A DNA stretch of 52,795 nt from CBETVX01 sp965539935 (GCA_965539935.1 CBETVX010000018.1:1-52795), one strand, 5' to 3'. Positions 8,907-19,800 are shown, numbered from the stretch's first letter. Notes: generated by a model from the sequence alone, not told the origin. Program-made: numbers and translations.

Positions 8907-10415
8907 TCCTCTAACTCCCTCCAAAACATCAAGATTGCGCAAATATTTCATCATAAGATTTATTTGAACTAGAATGTATTTTAATCCGTCAATACCTTCT
9001 GGCTTGTTTACATTATAGCCATCAAATTTCTCAAACTTATATACTCCTATAAGCTCAACAAATTTGTTTATAAGTTGATTATAGGATATGGGTTTTTTAG
9101 TAAATATACTATCATATAGTGAAAGCAAATCCCTATACTCTACTACTCCGTTTTTTCCACTTTTTACAGGGATTAGATAGTAGATTTTATTTAAATCAAT
9201 TTCCCACAGCTTTGATTCTCCTAAAATTTCTTTTCCAAATATTTTTACTTCTTCTGAAACCTTTAACATCTCTTTTATTCTCGATGGTGGAACATCTTTT
9301 ATAAGTTTTAGCACCTTAAATTCCTGGGATGCTGGCTTTTTTTCATAGAATAAAAAGTTTAAAATATAGGAATTATCTTTATCTCTTTTAAGGTTTTTAT
9401 TTACTTTTTTCTCTATTCTATATAGATTCTGCAATCTTAGGGCAGGTCCAACTGAGTCTTTTATGTTACTAATCCATCTATCTAACTCTGTTTTATTTAA
9501 TTCTTTTGGAAATAAAAATGAAGGTAGTATGTAAAATGTTAGGGCACCTATTTTATCTTTTAAATTAGTCTTTGTATAGATTTCACCTGCCAGTAAGTTT
9601 CTATAGCAGTCCTTACAAATCCCCATACTTTTATAAAAATCCCCCTTTAAATTAGATGAAAAACCTTTCTTGTCTGTAATATAATATTTAAATTCCATTC
9701 TTGATGTATTATCTGTTATGACATTTTCTTTGCCACAAACATGACAAATATCAGTAGAAGTTTTGTCAAATAAACTATCAAGTTTCTCCTTTATAACTAG
9801 CTTTCGGTATTCTTTAGAATCTGTTATACTTTCTCCATCAATAGTTATATGATATAAGCCAATTTCATTTTTACTAAGTTCTTTATTTTTCTTTATATAA
9901 TCTAAAAAATTTTTATTTATTTCTTTTATTATTTTCTTAACCTCACCCTTGTTTTTTTCTTTTATCCTTTTAATCTCTTCTAAGTTCTCATCTAATAACT
10001 GTAAATCCATAACAAACTGGTACCTACTTTTAGACTTTTTCTGTATTCCTAAATCATAATAAAAATTCTCTTTCGTTCTTAATAGATTATGATATAGCTC
10101 TGATTTTTCATCTAGTTTATCGAGTAAATTGGGTAACGTTTGAGATAGTAAATATTCTGGGTTTGTGGTTGTAAAATACCACTGAGGACTAGCAGGCCCA
10201 TCTGCATTGCCTATCCAAAGATATTTATTTGATGTTTGTGAGGATATTTCTTCTGTACTTATTTCTATTTTTTTTGATTTATTATTAAGATTAATTTTTA
10301 TTAGATATTGTTTCTTGCCTTTGACAACATCTTGAAGTGATAAAGCAAGATAAGATATAAAATCATTCCCATTATTTAATAAAGCTTTCCCTATTTCTTT
10401 TATAGAATTTTGCAT
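8460..10415 (-). CDS. cas8b: Cascade large subunit Cas8b (Csh1/TM1802 type)
   Basis: A 651-residue large subunit of the Csh1/TM1802 kind, expected to recognise the PAM and hold the R-loop. A zinc-ribbon-like set CHVC (224-227) and CKDC (267-270) is visible. The C-terminal third is helical and would contain the small-subunit-like bundle. AGGAGG precedes the ATG. No separate cas11 gene exists in the operon; an internal in-frame ATG at codon 504 with GGAGG upstream could supply it (see 8460-8906). cas6 lies 46 bp upstream, the widest gap in the operon. Length is normal for the family. Confidence 0.92.
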   Translation of the reverse strand: MQNSIKEIGKALLNNGNDFISYLALSLQDVVKGKKQYLIKINLNNKSKKIEISTEEISSQTSNKYLWIGNADGPASPQWYFTTTNPEYLLSQTLPNLLDKLDEKSELYHNLLRTKENFYYDLGIQKKSKSRYQFVMDLQLLDENLEEIKRIKEKNKGEVKKIIKEINKNFLDYIKKNKELSKNEIGLYHITIDGESITDSKEYRKLVIKEKLDSLFDKTSTDICHVCGKENVITDNTSRMEFKYYITDKKGFSSNLKGDFYKSMGICKDCYRNLLAGEIYTKTNLKDKIGALTFYILPSFLFPKELNKTELDRWISNIKDSVGPALRLQNLYRIEKKVNKNLKRDKDNSYILNFLFYEKKPASQEFKVLKLIKDVPPSRIKEMLKVSEEVKIFGKEILGESKLWEIDLNKIYYLIPVKSGKNGVVEYRDLLSLYDSIFTKKPISYNQLINKFVELIGVYKFEKFDGYNVNKPEGIDGLKYILVQINLMMKYLRNLDVLEGVRGMETGILSFDERIKKFIEEMSYDEGQCALFLLGYLIGEVGNAQRNADLSSEPILNKLNYQGMTTLKIDRLILEMTEKLKQYKTIIKNKETGEVKKVHLLYLNNNIYGTCNKLWLKHRNNWKLSNQENVLYILSGYSFNNMMRINYKNIK

Positions 10416-10461
10416 AGGTTACCTCCTTTCATTAAGTATTTAATTATTTTTAAAGCATATA

Positions 10462-11199
10462 TCAAACTATTTCAAAACACCCAAAACCTTGACTATTTTT
10501 ACTTCCAATCCCTGTAAAATACCCTAGTCTAATTAACTCTGGGTTTCCTTTAAGCATGAATTTTCCATTGTATCCTTTTATGATAGTTTTATGATAGTTT
10601 ATTACGCTAACTTTTGGCTCTTTATTGCCCACATACTCTATTTCAAACCTATCATCCTCTGGAGCTTGTCCATGAATTGCCCTATATTTTCTCAATAGAT
10701 TTTCCCTTATTTTTTCTGAGAATAGAGAATCCTTTGGGTTATAATATACTGTCCTTTGTTTTCCATCTACTTTAACAGTGCTATAAATTACAACAGACGA
10801 TAAAGTCTTTATCCAAATTTTTTCTTTATTGAATTCAGGGTCTTGTCCATGTATACTTGAAAGCTCTACATCTTTATTCCCAAGGTATAGCCTATTGGAT
10901 TTGAAAATAGTAGTACATAAATCATCCATAAAGTCATTTACTAAAGTGGATATATGTATTTTTATGGGAGACTCAAAGGATATGGTTTTATTTTTCTTGT
11001 CTATTTGGAATTTCCCTAAAATCCTTGAATATGTAAATAATTTATAGCTCCTTTTTCCAGTTTTAAAACCTACTTCATGTAAAAATGTTCTCAGTGCATT
11101 ATCTGTTAAGTTATTGTATATAAATCCTTGTATTATGTGGTTATAGTGTATTGGTAAAGTTAAAATCCCATCAAATTCAAATTCACATATTAGTCTCAT
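10462..11199 (-). CDS. cas6: CRISPR pre-crRNA endoribonuclease Cas6
   Basis: A 245-residue double-RAMP endonuclease that cuts the pre-crRNA in each repeat to leave the ATTGAAAC handle. The N-terminal part has PIHYNHIIQGFIYN, with His18 and His21 as candidate catalytic residues. The C-terminal glycine-rich loop GSKNSQGFG (about 233-241) is the family signature. It is the first gene of the cas operon. GAAAGGA lies 5 nt before the ATG. The promoter must lie at 11200-11330, but I see no strong -35/-10 pair there. Confidence 0.93.
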   Translation of the reverse strand: MRLICEFEFDGILTLPIHYNHIIQGFIYNNLTDNALRTFLHEVGFKTGKRSYKLFTYSRILGKFQIDKKNKTISFESPIKIHISTLVNDFMDDLCTTIFKSNRLYLGNKDVELSSIHGQDPEFNKEKIWIKTLSSVVIYSTVKVDGKQRTVYYNPKDSLFSEKIRENLLRKYRAIHGQAPEDDRFEIEYVGNKEPKVSVINYHKTIIKGYNGKFMLKGNPELIRLGYFTGIGSKNSQGFGCFEIV

Positions 11200-11330
11200 A
11201 ATATAATCCTTTCTTTAATTATTTTTCCATTATTTTCATAATTCTGTATGAAGCAAATAAATCCTCTATCTAAGATTGTATAATTTTGTCGATATATGGA
11301 TTATTTATCCAATTCACTTTAGTCCAAATA

Positions 11331-11360
11331 AAAAATACCATCATATTTAATGGTATTTTT
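11331..11360. terminator. Terminator-like hairpin beside the relict CRISPR locus
   Basis: An 11-bp stem (11331-11341 with 11350-11360, outer AAAAATACCAT) has an 8-nt loop. A and T runs on both sides would let it work in either direction. It shares the TACCAT/ATGGTA stem with the hairpin at 778-803 and holds the same position relative to the repeats. Confidence 0.7.
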
Positions 11361-11401
11361 CAGCTTAATAATATAACATATATAGCTACTGCTCTATAAT
11401 G

Positions 11402-11515
11402 GTTTAACCCTCATAGGTAGACTAAATAATCTAACCAAAGCAACCATCAATATGGTTTTAACTATAGTTTCAAATCCTTATAGAATTTCAATTCTATACT
11501 AGGTAGTCTAATAAT
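11402..11515 (-). repeat. Relict CRISPR repeats
   Basis: Two decayed copies of the active repeat. The first (11402-11430) keeps CATAGGTAG, CTA and TAA of the active repeat. A 36-bp gap (11431-11466), the normal spacer length, separates it from a second copy. That copy is split: 11467-11483 matches the GTTTCAA-TCCTTATAG half, then 11484-11515 repeats most of the unit as TTTCAATT...AGGTAGTCTAATAA. The order and spacing show a second array reduced to its last repeats. Confidence 0.75.
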
Positions 11516-11577
11516 TGATTTTACTACTAAAATTGTTATGTTTTATATTTTATATATTGGTCTAAAAAATCCTTCCC
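11516..11577 (-). promoter_or_regulatory. Relict CRISPR leader copy
   Basis: It aligns without gaps to the active leader starting at 2203; about 48 of 62 positions agree by eye, including TATGTTTTAT and AAAAAATCCTTC. It directly abuts the relict repeats on the side expected for a leader of a leftward array. Nothing else occupies 11200-11743 apart from the two hairpins and the cas6 promoter region. Confidence 0.7.
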
Positions 11578-11611
11578 TGTAAAATTTTTATATCCCTTGA
11601 AAGTAGTCCTA

Positions 11612-11642
11612 TACCTCCAGAAGTTTTGCATTACTGGAGGTA
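11612..11642. other. Hairpin matching the leader-side hairpin of the active array
   Basis: A 9-bp stem TACCTCCAG / CTGGAGGTA has a 13-nt loop containing GTTTTGCA. The inner stem and loop core are the same as at 2322-2367, but no T run follows on the minus strand, so it is a poor terminator for cysQ. It lies about 97 bp from the relict repeats, close to the spacing at the active locus. Confidence 0.65.
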
Positions 11643-11743
11643 GATGCCCTTTTATGATACTTGACTGTTTTAGAAAATATACAGGGACTCTTACATATAC
11701 TTTAAATAAATGGGTATAATTAATTTATAGAATTTTCTATATA

Positions 11744-12520
11744 CTATATGAGTTTATTTTCAATTTTATTTAATATGTAAAATCCCTTTTTATTGAAACT
11801 ATTTTCTCTGTTGTAAATCATCTCAGTATCGTCCATTTGTCTAAATATACCACCAGCTTTTTCTACTATACATTGCATAGCTGCTGTATCCCATTCTTTA
11901 GTAAGACTGTAACGGTAATATACCTCTGCATCACCCTTTGCAATAAGACATCCTTTTATGGAGCTTCCTGCTTCTTTTATGCTGGCTATTTTATGTTTAT
12001 TTCTTTCTATTAATTTCTCAAGATCATTTGTTCCATGGGATCTACTTTTAACTAACCGTAGATTATGGGTTTTATTAGATACACTTATTTTTTCTGTAGA
12101 ATACTTTGTTTCGTAAAAGGCTCCTATTCCTTCAGCACCGTAGTACATCTCACTGGTTATAGGTACATAAATAACTCCAAGAACTACTTTATGTTTATAT
12201 GCTAAAGCTATATTTACAGTAAATTCACCATTTTTCTTTATAAATTCTTTAGTTCCATCAAGGGGATCAACAATCCAGCACCAGTCATTTTTAAGTCTAG
12301 TTTTATCATCCTCAGATTCTTCTGAGAGGATTGCATACTTTGGAAATTCTTTTTTAAGACCATCTACAATAATTTTATCTGCCCTTTTATCAGCAAGGGT
12401 CACAGGGGATTCGTCCTCTTTATACTGTATTTCAAATAAATCATTGTAGACATTTATTATGGCTCCACTAGCTATAATTGCTAGTTTCTTTGCTACTTGT
12501 AATTCTTTTTCTAAATTCAT
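11744..12520 (-). CDS. cysQ: 3'(2'),5'-bisphosphate nucleotidase CysQ-like (inositol monophosphatase family)
   Basis: A 258-residue Mg-dependent phosphatase of the inositol monophosphatase superfamily. Metal-site motifs are in order: EES near 67-69, DPLDGTKEF at 85-93, and EWDTAAMQ near 210. DPLDGTKEFI with NGEFTVNIAL points to the CysQ branch, which removes the 3' phosphate of PAP formed in sulfate assimilation or by phosphopantetheinyl transfer. Specificity for PAP over inositol phosphates is inferred. AGGAGC lies 7 nt before the ATG. It is divergent from ykuK, sharing a 135-bp intergenic region, and appears monocistronic. Confidence 0.85.
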   Translation of the reverse strand: MNLEKELQVAKKLAIIASGAIINVYNDLFEIQYKEDESPVTLADKRADKIIVDGLKKEFPKYAILSEESEDDKTRLKNDWCWIVDPLDGTKEFIKKNGEFTVNIALAYKHKVVLGVIYVPITSEMYYGAEGIGAFYETKYSTEKISVSNKTHNLRLVKSRSHGTNDLEKLIERNKHKIASIKEAGSSIKGCLIAKGDAEVYYRYSLTKEWDTAAMQCIVEKAGGIFRQMDDTEMIYNRENSFNKKGFYILNKIENKLI

Positions 12521-12655
12521 ACATTCAGCTCCTAATAATTAACATGAATTTATTTAAAACTTTACACTTATTTTATATATATAAAATAATATAGTAATAG
12601 TATAACATGTTTGGAATATTTTTAAAATTTAATATATAAAAAGGAGATATTCTTT

Positions 12656-13210
12656 ATGTATAAAAATAGTGTCCATTACCTTAATAATTACGTATTTAAA
12701 AACTCCACTCAAAATACCATGTCCTTTGATGAAGTCTTTGAAAATATCTTGGCATTTATTAAAAGAGATCCTGCCTCAAATTATAAACTTGCCATTGGTA
12801 CTGACTCCCATGTAAAAAATATAACTCGCTTTGTTACCGCCATTCATCTGCATCGTATTGGTACAGATGGTGTGGGCAAGGGGGCTTGGGGCTGTATAAA
12901 AGAACATATTATCCATAGAAGGATAACAAGTCTAAGGGAAAAAATTTCTATTGAGACATCCTTAACCCAAGAGATTTTATATCTTATAGATTATAATAGG
13001 ATGTCCCAAATACTAGAAATACTTATTCCCTATGCAGATAAAGGTGCTGATATATCCATCGAGGCCCATATAGATATAGGTACAAAGGGTGCAACCCGCG
13101 AACTCATTCAAGAGATGGTTGGTAGGTTTATGGGTATGGGCATAGATGCAAAGATAAAACCCGACTCCTATGCTGCATCCTCCTATGCCGATAGATATAC
13201 TAAATGCTAG
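12656..13210 (+). CDS. ykuK: YkuK family RNase H-like protein (DUF458)
   Basis: A 184-residue protein of the YkuK family, predicted to have an RNase H-like fold. Visible features are the N-terminal KLAIGTDSHVKN strand, with an acidic residue where RNase H folds place a catalytic Asp, and a C-terminal IKPDSYAASSYADRYT, typical of the family. Function is not established; a nuclease role is only a fold-based guess. AAGGAGAT precedes the ATG. It is one of few plus-strand genes, and its TAG stop shares the CTAG with the stop of convergent addA. Confidence 0.85.
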   Translation: MYKNSVHYLNNYVFKNSTQNTMSFDEVFENILAFIKRDPASNYKLAIGTDSHVKNITRFVTAIHLHRIGTDGVGKGAWGCIKEHIIHRRITSLREKISIETSLTQEILYLIDYNRMSQILEILIPYADKGADISIEAHIDIGTKGATRELIQEMVGRFMGMGIDAKIKPDSYAASSYADRYTKC

Positions 13211-16200
13211 ATTTTAATAGCTCTATCTGCATCAAATAAATATATATATGTTTCCTTAACTTTTTTCCCTGCGATCTTTTCAAGGGCTTCTTTATAAATC
13301 TCTATTTGAACTTTATATCTACTTATTATTGTTTCTACATCTGTTTCACTAACATCTCCCGTTTTATAATCTAATAGTACAAGCTCTTTGTTTTCTTCAA
13401 AATAACAGTCTATAATACCTTGAACTAATACCTCTTCTTCCGAATCCTTTAATCCGTATATCAAATCAGATGATTTTTTCTTAAGTATAAAAGGGGTCTC
13501 TCTATACACCTTATTTGCTAATAACATTCTCCTACCAATATCACCTTCAAAGAATTTCAATATTTTTTCTAAATCTACTACTTTTACTTCTTCCTCTGTT
13601 AGAAGTTCTCTATTTACCATATTATCAATTTGTTCATCTATAGCCTCTATACTGGCTACATTATTTAGGTCTAAGTGTTGCATTACAAAGTGTATAATAG
13701 AGCCTACTTCTGCCTTAGTAAAGGGTTTTTTTCCTTCAATAAATCTAGGTGTTTTAACTAAATTAGGTATTTTATAGGTTATTTTTTCTATATTTTTTGT
13801 GGATACTCTTTTTATATCACTTACGGCAAGTTTTGATGGAATCTTTACAGAATCCATATGCCTATAACTCCATTTAAATCTCTGTTCAATTATTTCTTTA
13901 AATCTAGGCTCCTCTTCTAAAGTAAAACTTTCCAACTTTGATTTCAACTCTAATTTATCCTTTAGTCTATCTCTTTCATCAGATACTATATCTAATTTCT
14001 TAATCAAATTAATTGTCCAATTAGACCTATGGGAGAAATCTATTATACTTTCATCCACTGAAGCCTGACCTATGTCCCTTAAAATTTTGCCGTCTTTATG
14101 ATACATAAGGGCAGAACATATCCAGTGTAAGAATGAATTTGATTTAGTTAGATTATATAAGGATGTACCTCTACTCCATTTTTTGCTCTCCCTTTCTAAA
14201 TCCTTTACGGACCCTAATAAAAGTAATCTATCCACTGCTCTAGTAAGTGCCACATAAAGTATTCTAAGCTCCTCAGATAGACTCTCTAGCTTCATCTTAT
14301 TTCCTATGGCTATTTTAGGAAGGGTCTTTCCATATACCCTTTTATCAATATCAATATATTTAGGGCCTAGTCCCAAATCTTTGTGGAGTAGTACATCTTT
14401 ATTGATATCCTGGAGGTTAAATTGCTTTCCAAGGCCAGCACATATTACTACTGGGAACTCTAATCCCTTACTTTTATGGATACTCATAATCCTTACTATA
14501 TTTTCATTTTCTCCAAGGGTCTTAGCACTGCCCATATCCCCTTGGCTATTCATTAATTTATCTATAAATCTTAAGAATAGGAATAGTCCATTAATTGCAC
14601 TTTTTTCAAATTGTCCTGCCCTATCCACTAAAATCCTTAGATTGGCCTGCCTTTGCATTCCTCCTGGCATGGCTCCAACATAATGATAATATCCTGTTTC
14701 AATAAGGAGTTTCCAAATAAATTCATCTAATTTTAAAAATCTTGCTTCCTTTGACCATGTTTCTATTTTATAAAGGAATATATGGAGCCTTTTGCTAAGC
14801 TTATCATCATTGTTTTCTATATAATTCATGATAGCATTATAATAGCTTCCTTCTCTATGGGCTAATCTTATTTTAATTAAATCTTCTATTTTAAATCTCC
14901 CTATTGGAGATCTCATAACACTAAGCAAGGGTTTGTCTTGCCTTTTATTATCTATTAGCCTTAAAAGCTCTAAGAACATATTAATTTCTAAGGTATCAAA
15001 ATACCCTGAACTATCATCGGAATAGACGGGAATCCCTTCTTTTGTAAAAATTTCAGTAAATATAGGGGACCAGTTTTTAGGAGATCTTAGCAATATCACT
15101 ATATCCCTATACTCTATTGGCCTTTCAACCTTATCTTTAGCATTATATGTAGGAGTTCCTACAAGTTTTCTAATTTTTTCCACTACAAATCTTGCTTCCA
15201 TTTCTATGGATGACATTTCTTCTAGTTCTTCATCCACATCTTCTAAATCCTCATTATTGTTTTCTATAATATTTAGCTCTAAATATGGGGCATAGGTTTC
15301 CTTAAAATCTAGACCTTTATAAAGGTATGTACTTTCATCATAGTCTATTTCCCCTAAATGTTTAGACATAATATTTTTAAATAGATAGTTGATTCCTTCA
15401 AGTATTTCTACTCTACTTCTAAAGTTTTTAGATAGATCTATTCTTTGATTTATATCTTCTCCTTCCTTTGTATAGGTTTCATATTTTTCTATAAAAAGGG
15501 ATGGGTCAGCTAATCTAAATCTATATATACTCTGTTTCACATCACCTACTAAGAATAAGTTTTTTTCTCTTTTAATTCTATTTAGTATGGTTTCCTGTAC
15601 TATATTACTATCTTGATACTCATCTACAAATATATGCTTAAATTTATTTCTGTATTCCTTTTGCACTTCTTCACTTTCAAGGATTTTGAGAGCAAAGTGT
15701 TCGAGATCATTAAAGTCCACTATTCCTCTATCCAGCTTATTTTGACTATATTTTTTTCCAAACCCCTTAACCAAATATGCCAAGTATTTCATAATAGGGT
15801 ACATATAATTTATTTCTTCTAAGTACTCCTTTGTTGTTTTAGATAATACTTTATTTACTATGGAGTTTTTTAAGCCGTCCTTATATTTTTTTCTTAAACT
15901 TTGGACTTCCTCCTTTAGTACCTCATCTATTTCATCCTTTCTTTTACCGCTAATTCGTTTTAGTTTAGGATGCTTTATATCAGTAATATTTAGGTAAAAG
16001 TTATCAAGTCCCTTTTCAAGACTTTTTAGCAAACTATCAATGTTTTGAAGGTCTTCTTTTAAGGCTGCTTCGTATTCTATAGGTCCATTTATCATATTAC
16101 ATATTTTTATGGCTCTATTTATTAGGTCTTGAGATCCACTTAGTTCTATTCTAATACTATTCTTTATTGTATCCATCCAAGGACTTTTCTCAAGCTCATC

Positions 16201-16803
16201 CTTTGAAATGTTAAAATTTTCTACTGCTTCATCTAGCCATTTTTCAGGATAGGGTTTACTTTGAATAAAGGAATAAATATTTAGTATAAGCTCATTTAAT
16301 TTTACATCCTCCCTATTTCCTCCAAAGCCTTCAACTAAATCAATAAAGTTTTCATGGGCCTTTGCGTATTCTTCTTCAAGGAGTTCATCTAAAGTCTCTT
16401 GCATAGCAATACTTATTTCTGTAGAATCTCCTATACGGAAGGTAGGGTCTATATCTATTAGGTGAAAATTTTTTCTGACTACATCTATACAAAAAGAGTG
16501 GAGGGTAGTTATATAGGATTTATTAAGCAATGTTATCTGTCTACGTAGATGTTCTTCATGTTTTGATCCCTCTTCTATTTTTCCAATTATTGCATTTAGA
16601 ATTCTCTCCCGCATTTCACCTGCAGCAGCATTTGTAAATGTAACTATTAACAGTTCATTTATATCTATCATATCTTCAGTAATGAGCTTTATAATCCTTT
16701 CAACTAATACTGCCGTCTTTCCTGACCCTGCAGCAGCTGAAACCAGAAGGTTTTTCCCCCTAATATCAATAGCATTTTGCTGGTCTGTTGTCCAATTAGG
16801 CAT
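13207..16803 (-). CDS. addA: ATP-dependent helicase/nuclease AddA
   Basis: Large helicase-nuclease subunit of AddAB, which resects double-strand breaks for RecA loading, the Gram-positive counterpart of RecBCD. The UvrD-type motifs begin with AAAGSGKTAVLVERI near the N-terminus, followed by FVDEYQDSN, GDVKQSIYRFR and LRILYVALTRA. A C-terminal RecB-type nuclease shows VQGIIDCYF and LLDYKTG. About 1198 residues, normal for the family. I prefer ATG at 16803; a GTG at 16815 is also possible. Either start overlaps the end of addB, so translation is probably coupled. AddAB-type enzymes also generate fragments used in spacer acquisition, but a link to the nearby cas genes is inference. Confidence 0.97.
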   Translation of the reverse strand: MPNWTTDQQNAIDIRGKNLLVSAAAGSGKTAVLVERIIKLITEDMIDINELLIVTFTNAAAGEMRERILNAIIGKIEEGSKHEEHLRRQITLLNKSYITTLHSFCIDVVRKNFHLIDIDPTFRIGDSTEISIAMQETLDELLEEEYAKAHENFIDLVEGFGGNREDVKLNELILNIYSFIQSKPYPEKWLDEAVENFNISKDELEKSPWMDTIKNSIRIELSGSQDLINRAIKICNMINGPIEYEAALKEDLQNIDSLLKSLEKGLDNFYLNITDIKHPKLKRISGKRKDEIDEVLKEEVQSLRKKYKDGLKNSIVNKVLSKTTKEYLEEINYMYPIMKYLAYLVKGFGKKYSQNKLDRGIVDFNDLEHFALKILESEEVQKEYRNKFKHIFVDEYQDSNIVQETILNRIKREKNLFLVGDVKQSIYRFRLADPSLFIEKYETYTKEGEDINQRIDLSKNFRSRVEILEGINYLFKNIMSKHLGEIDYDESTYLYKGLDFKETYAPYLELNIIENNNEDLEDVDEELEEMSSIEMEARFVVEKIRKLVGTPTYNAKDKVERPIEYRDIVILLRSPKNWSPIFTEIFTKEGIPVYSDDSSGYFDTLEINMFLELLRLIDNKRQDKPLLSVMRSPIGRFKIEDLIKIRLAHREGSYYNAIMNYIENNDDKLSKRLHIFLYKIETWSKEARFLKLDEFIWKLLIETGYYHYVGAMPGGMQRQANLRILVDRAGQFEKSAINGLFLFLRFIDKLMNSQGDMGSAKTLGENENIVRIMSIHKSKGLEFPVVICAGLGKQFNLQDINKDVLLHKDLGLGPKYIDIDKRVYGKTLPKIAIGNKMKLESLSEELRILYVALTRAVDRLLLLGSVKDLERESKKWSRGTSLYNLTKSNSFLHWICSALMYHKDGKILRDIGQASVDESIIDFSHRSNWTINLIKKLDIVSDERDRLKDKLELKSKLESFTLEEEPRFKEIIEQRFKWSYRHMDSVKIPSKLAVSDIKRVSTKNIEKITYKIPNLVKTPRFIEGKKPFTKAEVGSIIHFVMQHLDLNNVASIEAIDEQIDNMVNRELLTEEEVKVVDLEKILKFFEGDIGRRMLLANKVYRETPFILKKKSSDLIYGLKDSEEEVLVQGIIDCYFEENKELVLLDYKTGDVSETDVETIISRYKVQIEIYKEALEKIAGKKVKETYIYLFDADRAIKI

Positions 16804-19800
16804 CTTCTTCCCCACCTTCCCCTTTTATTTTTCTAATAACTTCATCATCCCTTAGATTTTTTATATTTCTATAGGTATTATTATCAAAGTTTTTATCAAA
16901 CTGACATATAGTTGCATATTTACAATATTCACAGGCAATATTCTTATCCTTTTTAAAGGGCTGTATTTTTATATTGCCCTTTAGTATTTCCTTAGCTATT
17001 TCTTCTATTAGATTTTTTACATGCTTTATTATTCCCATGAATTCCTTTTCTTCTAAAACCGATGAGTATGCCCCAAAGTCCCCATCCTTTTTTAGACTTA
17101 CTGGAATTATATCGGATTTTTTCTTTTCTTCTATCTCATTATCAATTGCCTTAACTACTTTTATATCCTTTAGGATTATTCCATCCATTTTTAGCTTTTT
17201 CATTATTTCTTGTTCAATTGATTCTGGATTTTTATTATCAGACTCAACCATAGGGTCATCAAGTCTAAAGTAGAATACTCCCCCTGGATGGGCATCATCT
17301 ATTTTTAATTTATCCTTATTTTCAAGTATTGCATCTAAATATACTATCAGCTGAATTTGAAGTCCATAATATACATCGGAAAGACTGAATTTTTTGCTTC
17401 CAGATTTATAGTCTATAACCTTTACATAGGTCTTTTCTCCATCTTTAAGTAAGTCTACCCTATCTATTCTTCCTTCTAGCTTTATAATATCTCCATCGGG
17501 AAGCTCAATAATAATAGGCGGTGCCTCACTTTGACTTCCTTCTCCAAAGGCAAATTCATATAGAGAAGGTTCAAATTTCCCTTGCTTCACATGGGTTGTT
17601 AAGGTCCAAGCAGCCCTTTTACTTACCCTCTTTAGTTTATTTATTAGATACTTATATCTATGGCTGCTAAGAAGCACATTGTTTTGAAATTCTGGAGCTA
17701 TTTCATCTATGATATTTTCTACTATTTCATCACATTTTTCCCTTCCCAGTTCCTTCCAATCTAAGTTTTCAAGGGTAAGTTTTTCAGCAAACTTTTCCAT
17801 GGAGTCATGGAATAACATACCTATATCTGGTATCCCTACTTTGTACTCCTTTCTCTCCTGTGGTCTTAAACCATAGTTTATAAAATGGGAGAAGGGACAG
17901 TTTACAAAGGTCTCAAGTCTCGAAATACTAGATCTCAATGGTACATCGTAAAGCTGTCTGGCTTTTTTATCGCCTATATAATCCTCTTGATTATCAAAGA
18001 AAAGTCCATCTATCATCAATCTACGTTTGTAATCCCAATCTTCATTTTTGTAATACCAGTTATAGACCTCATCCCACAGGTCGGTAGTTAGATTACCATC
18101 AATTTTAAGTCTAAGGTTTTCTATTAAATATTTAAATGTAGATACGGGAGTTGCCACTAAATTCAGTTCCTTTTCTTCCCTTGCCTTTATCTCAAGGCCC
18201 TTAGATATATCGCTATGGACCTTTAATTCTGGATATATCTTTTTAATTCTATCGATTAATATAGAAGGTCTTAATGCTCTTCCTTCTGTATCGGCAAGAG
18301 CATAGCTTATCCATAAATATTCTCTAGGTTTTGATAGGGAAGTATATATGGAAAATTGTTCTTCTTTTATTTTAGTTTCACTATGGGAATATATAGGGAC
18401 ACCTGTATCCTTGATTATGAGTTTTTCATCGTCTAACAATAGTCCATCGTCATCTAATATAGAAGGAAGTATTCCATCATTTACCCCCACAACAAAAAGT
18501 GCTTTAATTTCATGACTTCTTGATCTTTCTAGATTTCCTACTAGGACTTGGTCAATAGTAGGAGGTATAATACCTACTTCATATTGTGAAAAGCCTGCTT
18601 CCAGCGTTTTCCTATATTCTTTAATACTCACCTTTGTATCCCCTAATATCTCTACAAGCTGGTCAAAGACTTCCATGAGTATATTCCATATTTGAGTATT
18701 TTCATTTACATATTCGATTCTTCCTTCTCGTCTAAGCTTTTCTATCCATTTATTTAATTTATCTTCTATTTGTAATTCAGTTAAAAATTCAAACATATAG
18801 GTGCTGAGGTCTGAAATGGTACTTTTAGTCTTTAGCTTCTCTTTTAAGTTAATGAAAGGTGTAATAAATTTTCTCCTTATTTCATTAATTTTTTCTAATT
18901 CTCCATCTTCCGTTTCATATCTGAAATCTTCCAGCCATTTGTTTCCTTCTATACCAAACTGAAGTACATAGTTTTCTAGAAGTTCCCCCTCTTCCCTATC
19001 TAATTTGCAAAATCCTGTTTTGATAAATCTAAATACATCTTCATATCTAAAATTTTTATAAAGTATATCGAGGGCAGATAATGTAAGTTTTATTATTGGA
19101 TTATTAAGTATACTTCTCTTTTCATCTATGAAATATGGAATACCATACTCAGAAAATACCCTTTTTATAATAGGCGTGTATATATCCATTGAGCCATTTA
19201 CTATGGCAATATCATTCCATCTATAGCTTCTATCCCTTACTAAGGATATAATTTTACATGCAACATTTTCTATTTCACTATATTGATTAGTTCCAGAAAA
19301 CATATGGATATTTTCTGGCCCATGTTTATACCTATTATAGGGATATGAGTATATTTCCCTTTCAATATGCATTAGATCATGGGGCTTTTTGATTTTATCA
19401 ACTATATCATCAGTTGGCATGGTAGTTTTTACTTCCTTTATACCATGTCTTGTTGCTATCTCTCTAATTTTATTGAAGGTTTCCTTTGTTGGCTCAAAAA
19501 GCTCTTTATCCCTTACTTTTTCTTCCGTTGAATAGGTTAAAGAGATATTTACCTTCTTAGCCTTAAGCATCAACTTCTCTAAAACCCTATACTCTTGTTG
19601 GGAAAATCCTGCAAAACCATCTATCCATATCTCAGCATCATCTAGAAACCTGGCTTCTTCTATTTTTTCTATAAGCATATTTATCATATCTTCTTCATCG
19701 GTATATTTACCTTCCATATACTGATTAAATTTTTCATAAATAAAAGTTATATCTTCAAGTTTTTTCTTTAGGATAATATCATCCTCAATAGAAATTATGC

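Noticed and set aside
11200..11743. Degraded protein gene between cas6 and cysQ
   Set aside because: No frame of useful length on either strand; the contents are explained by the relict CRISPR locus.
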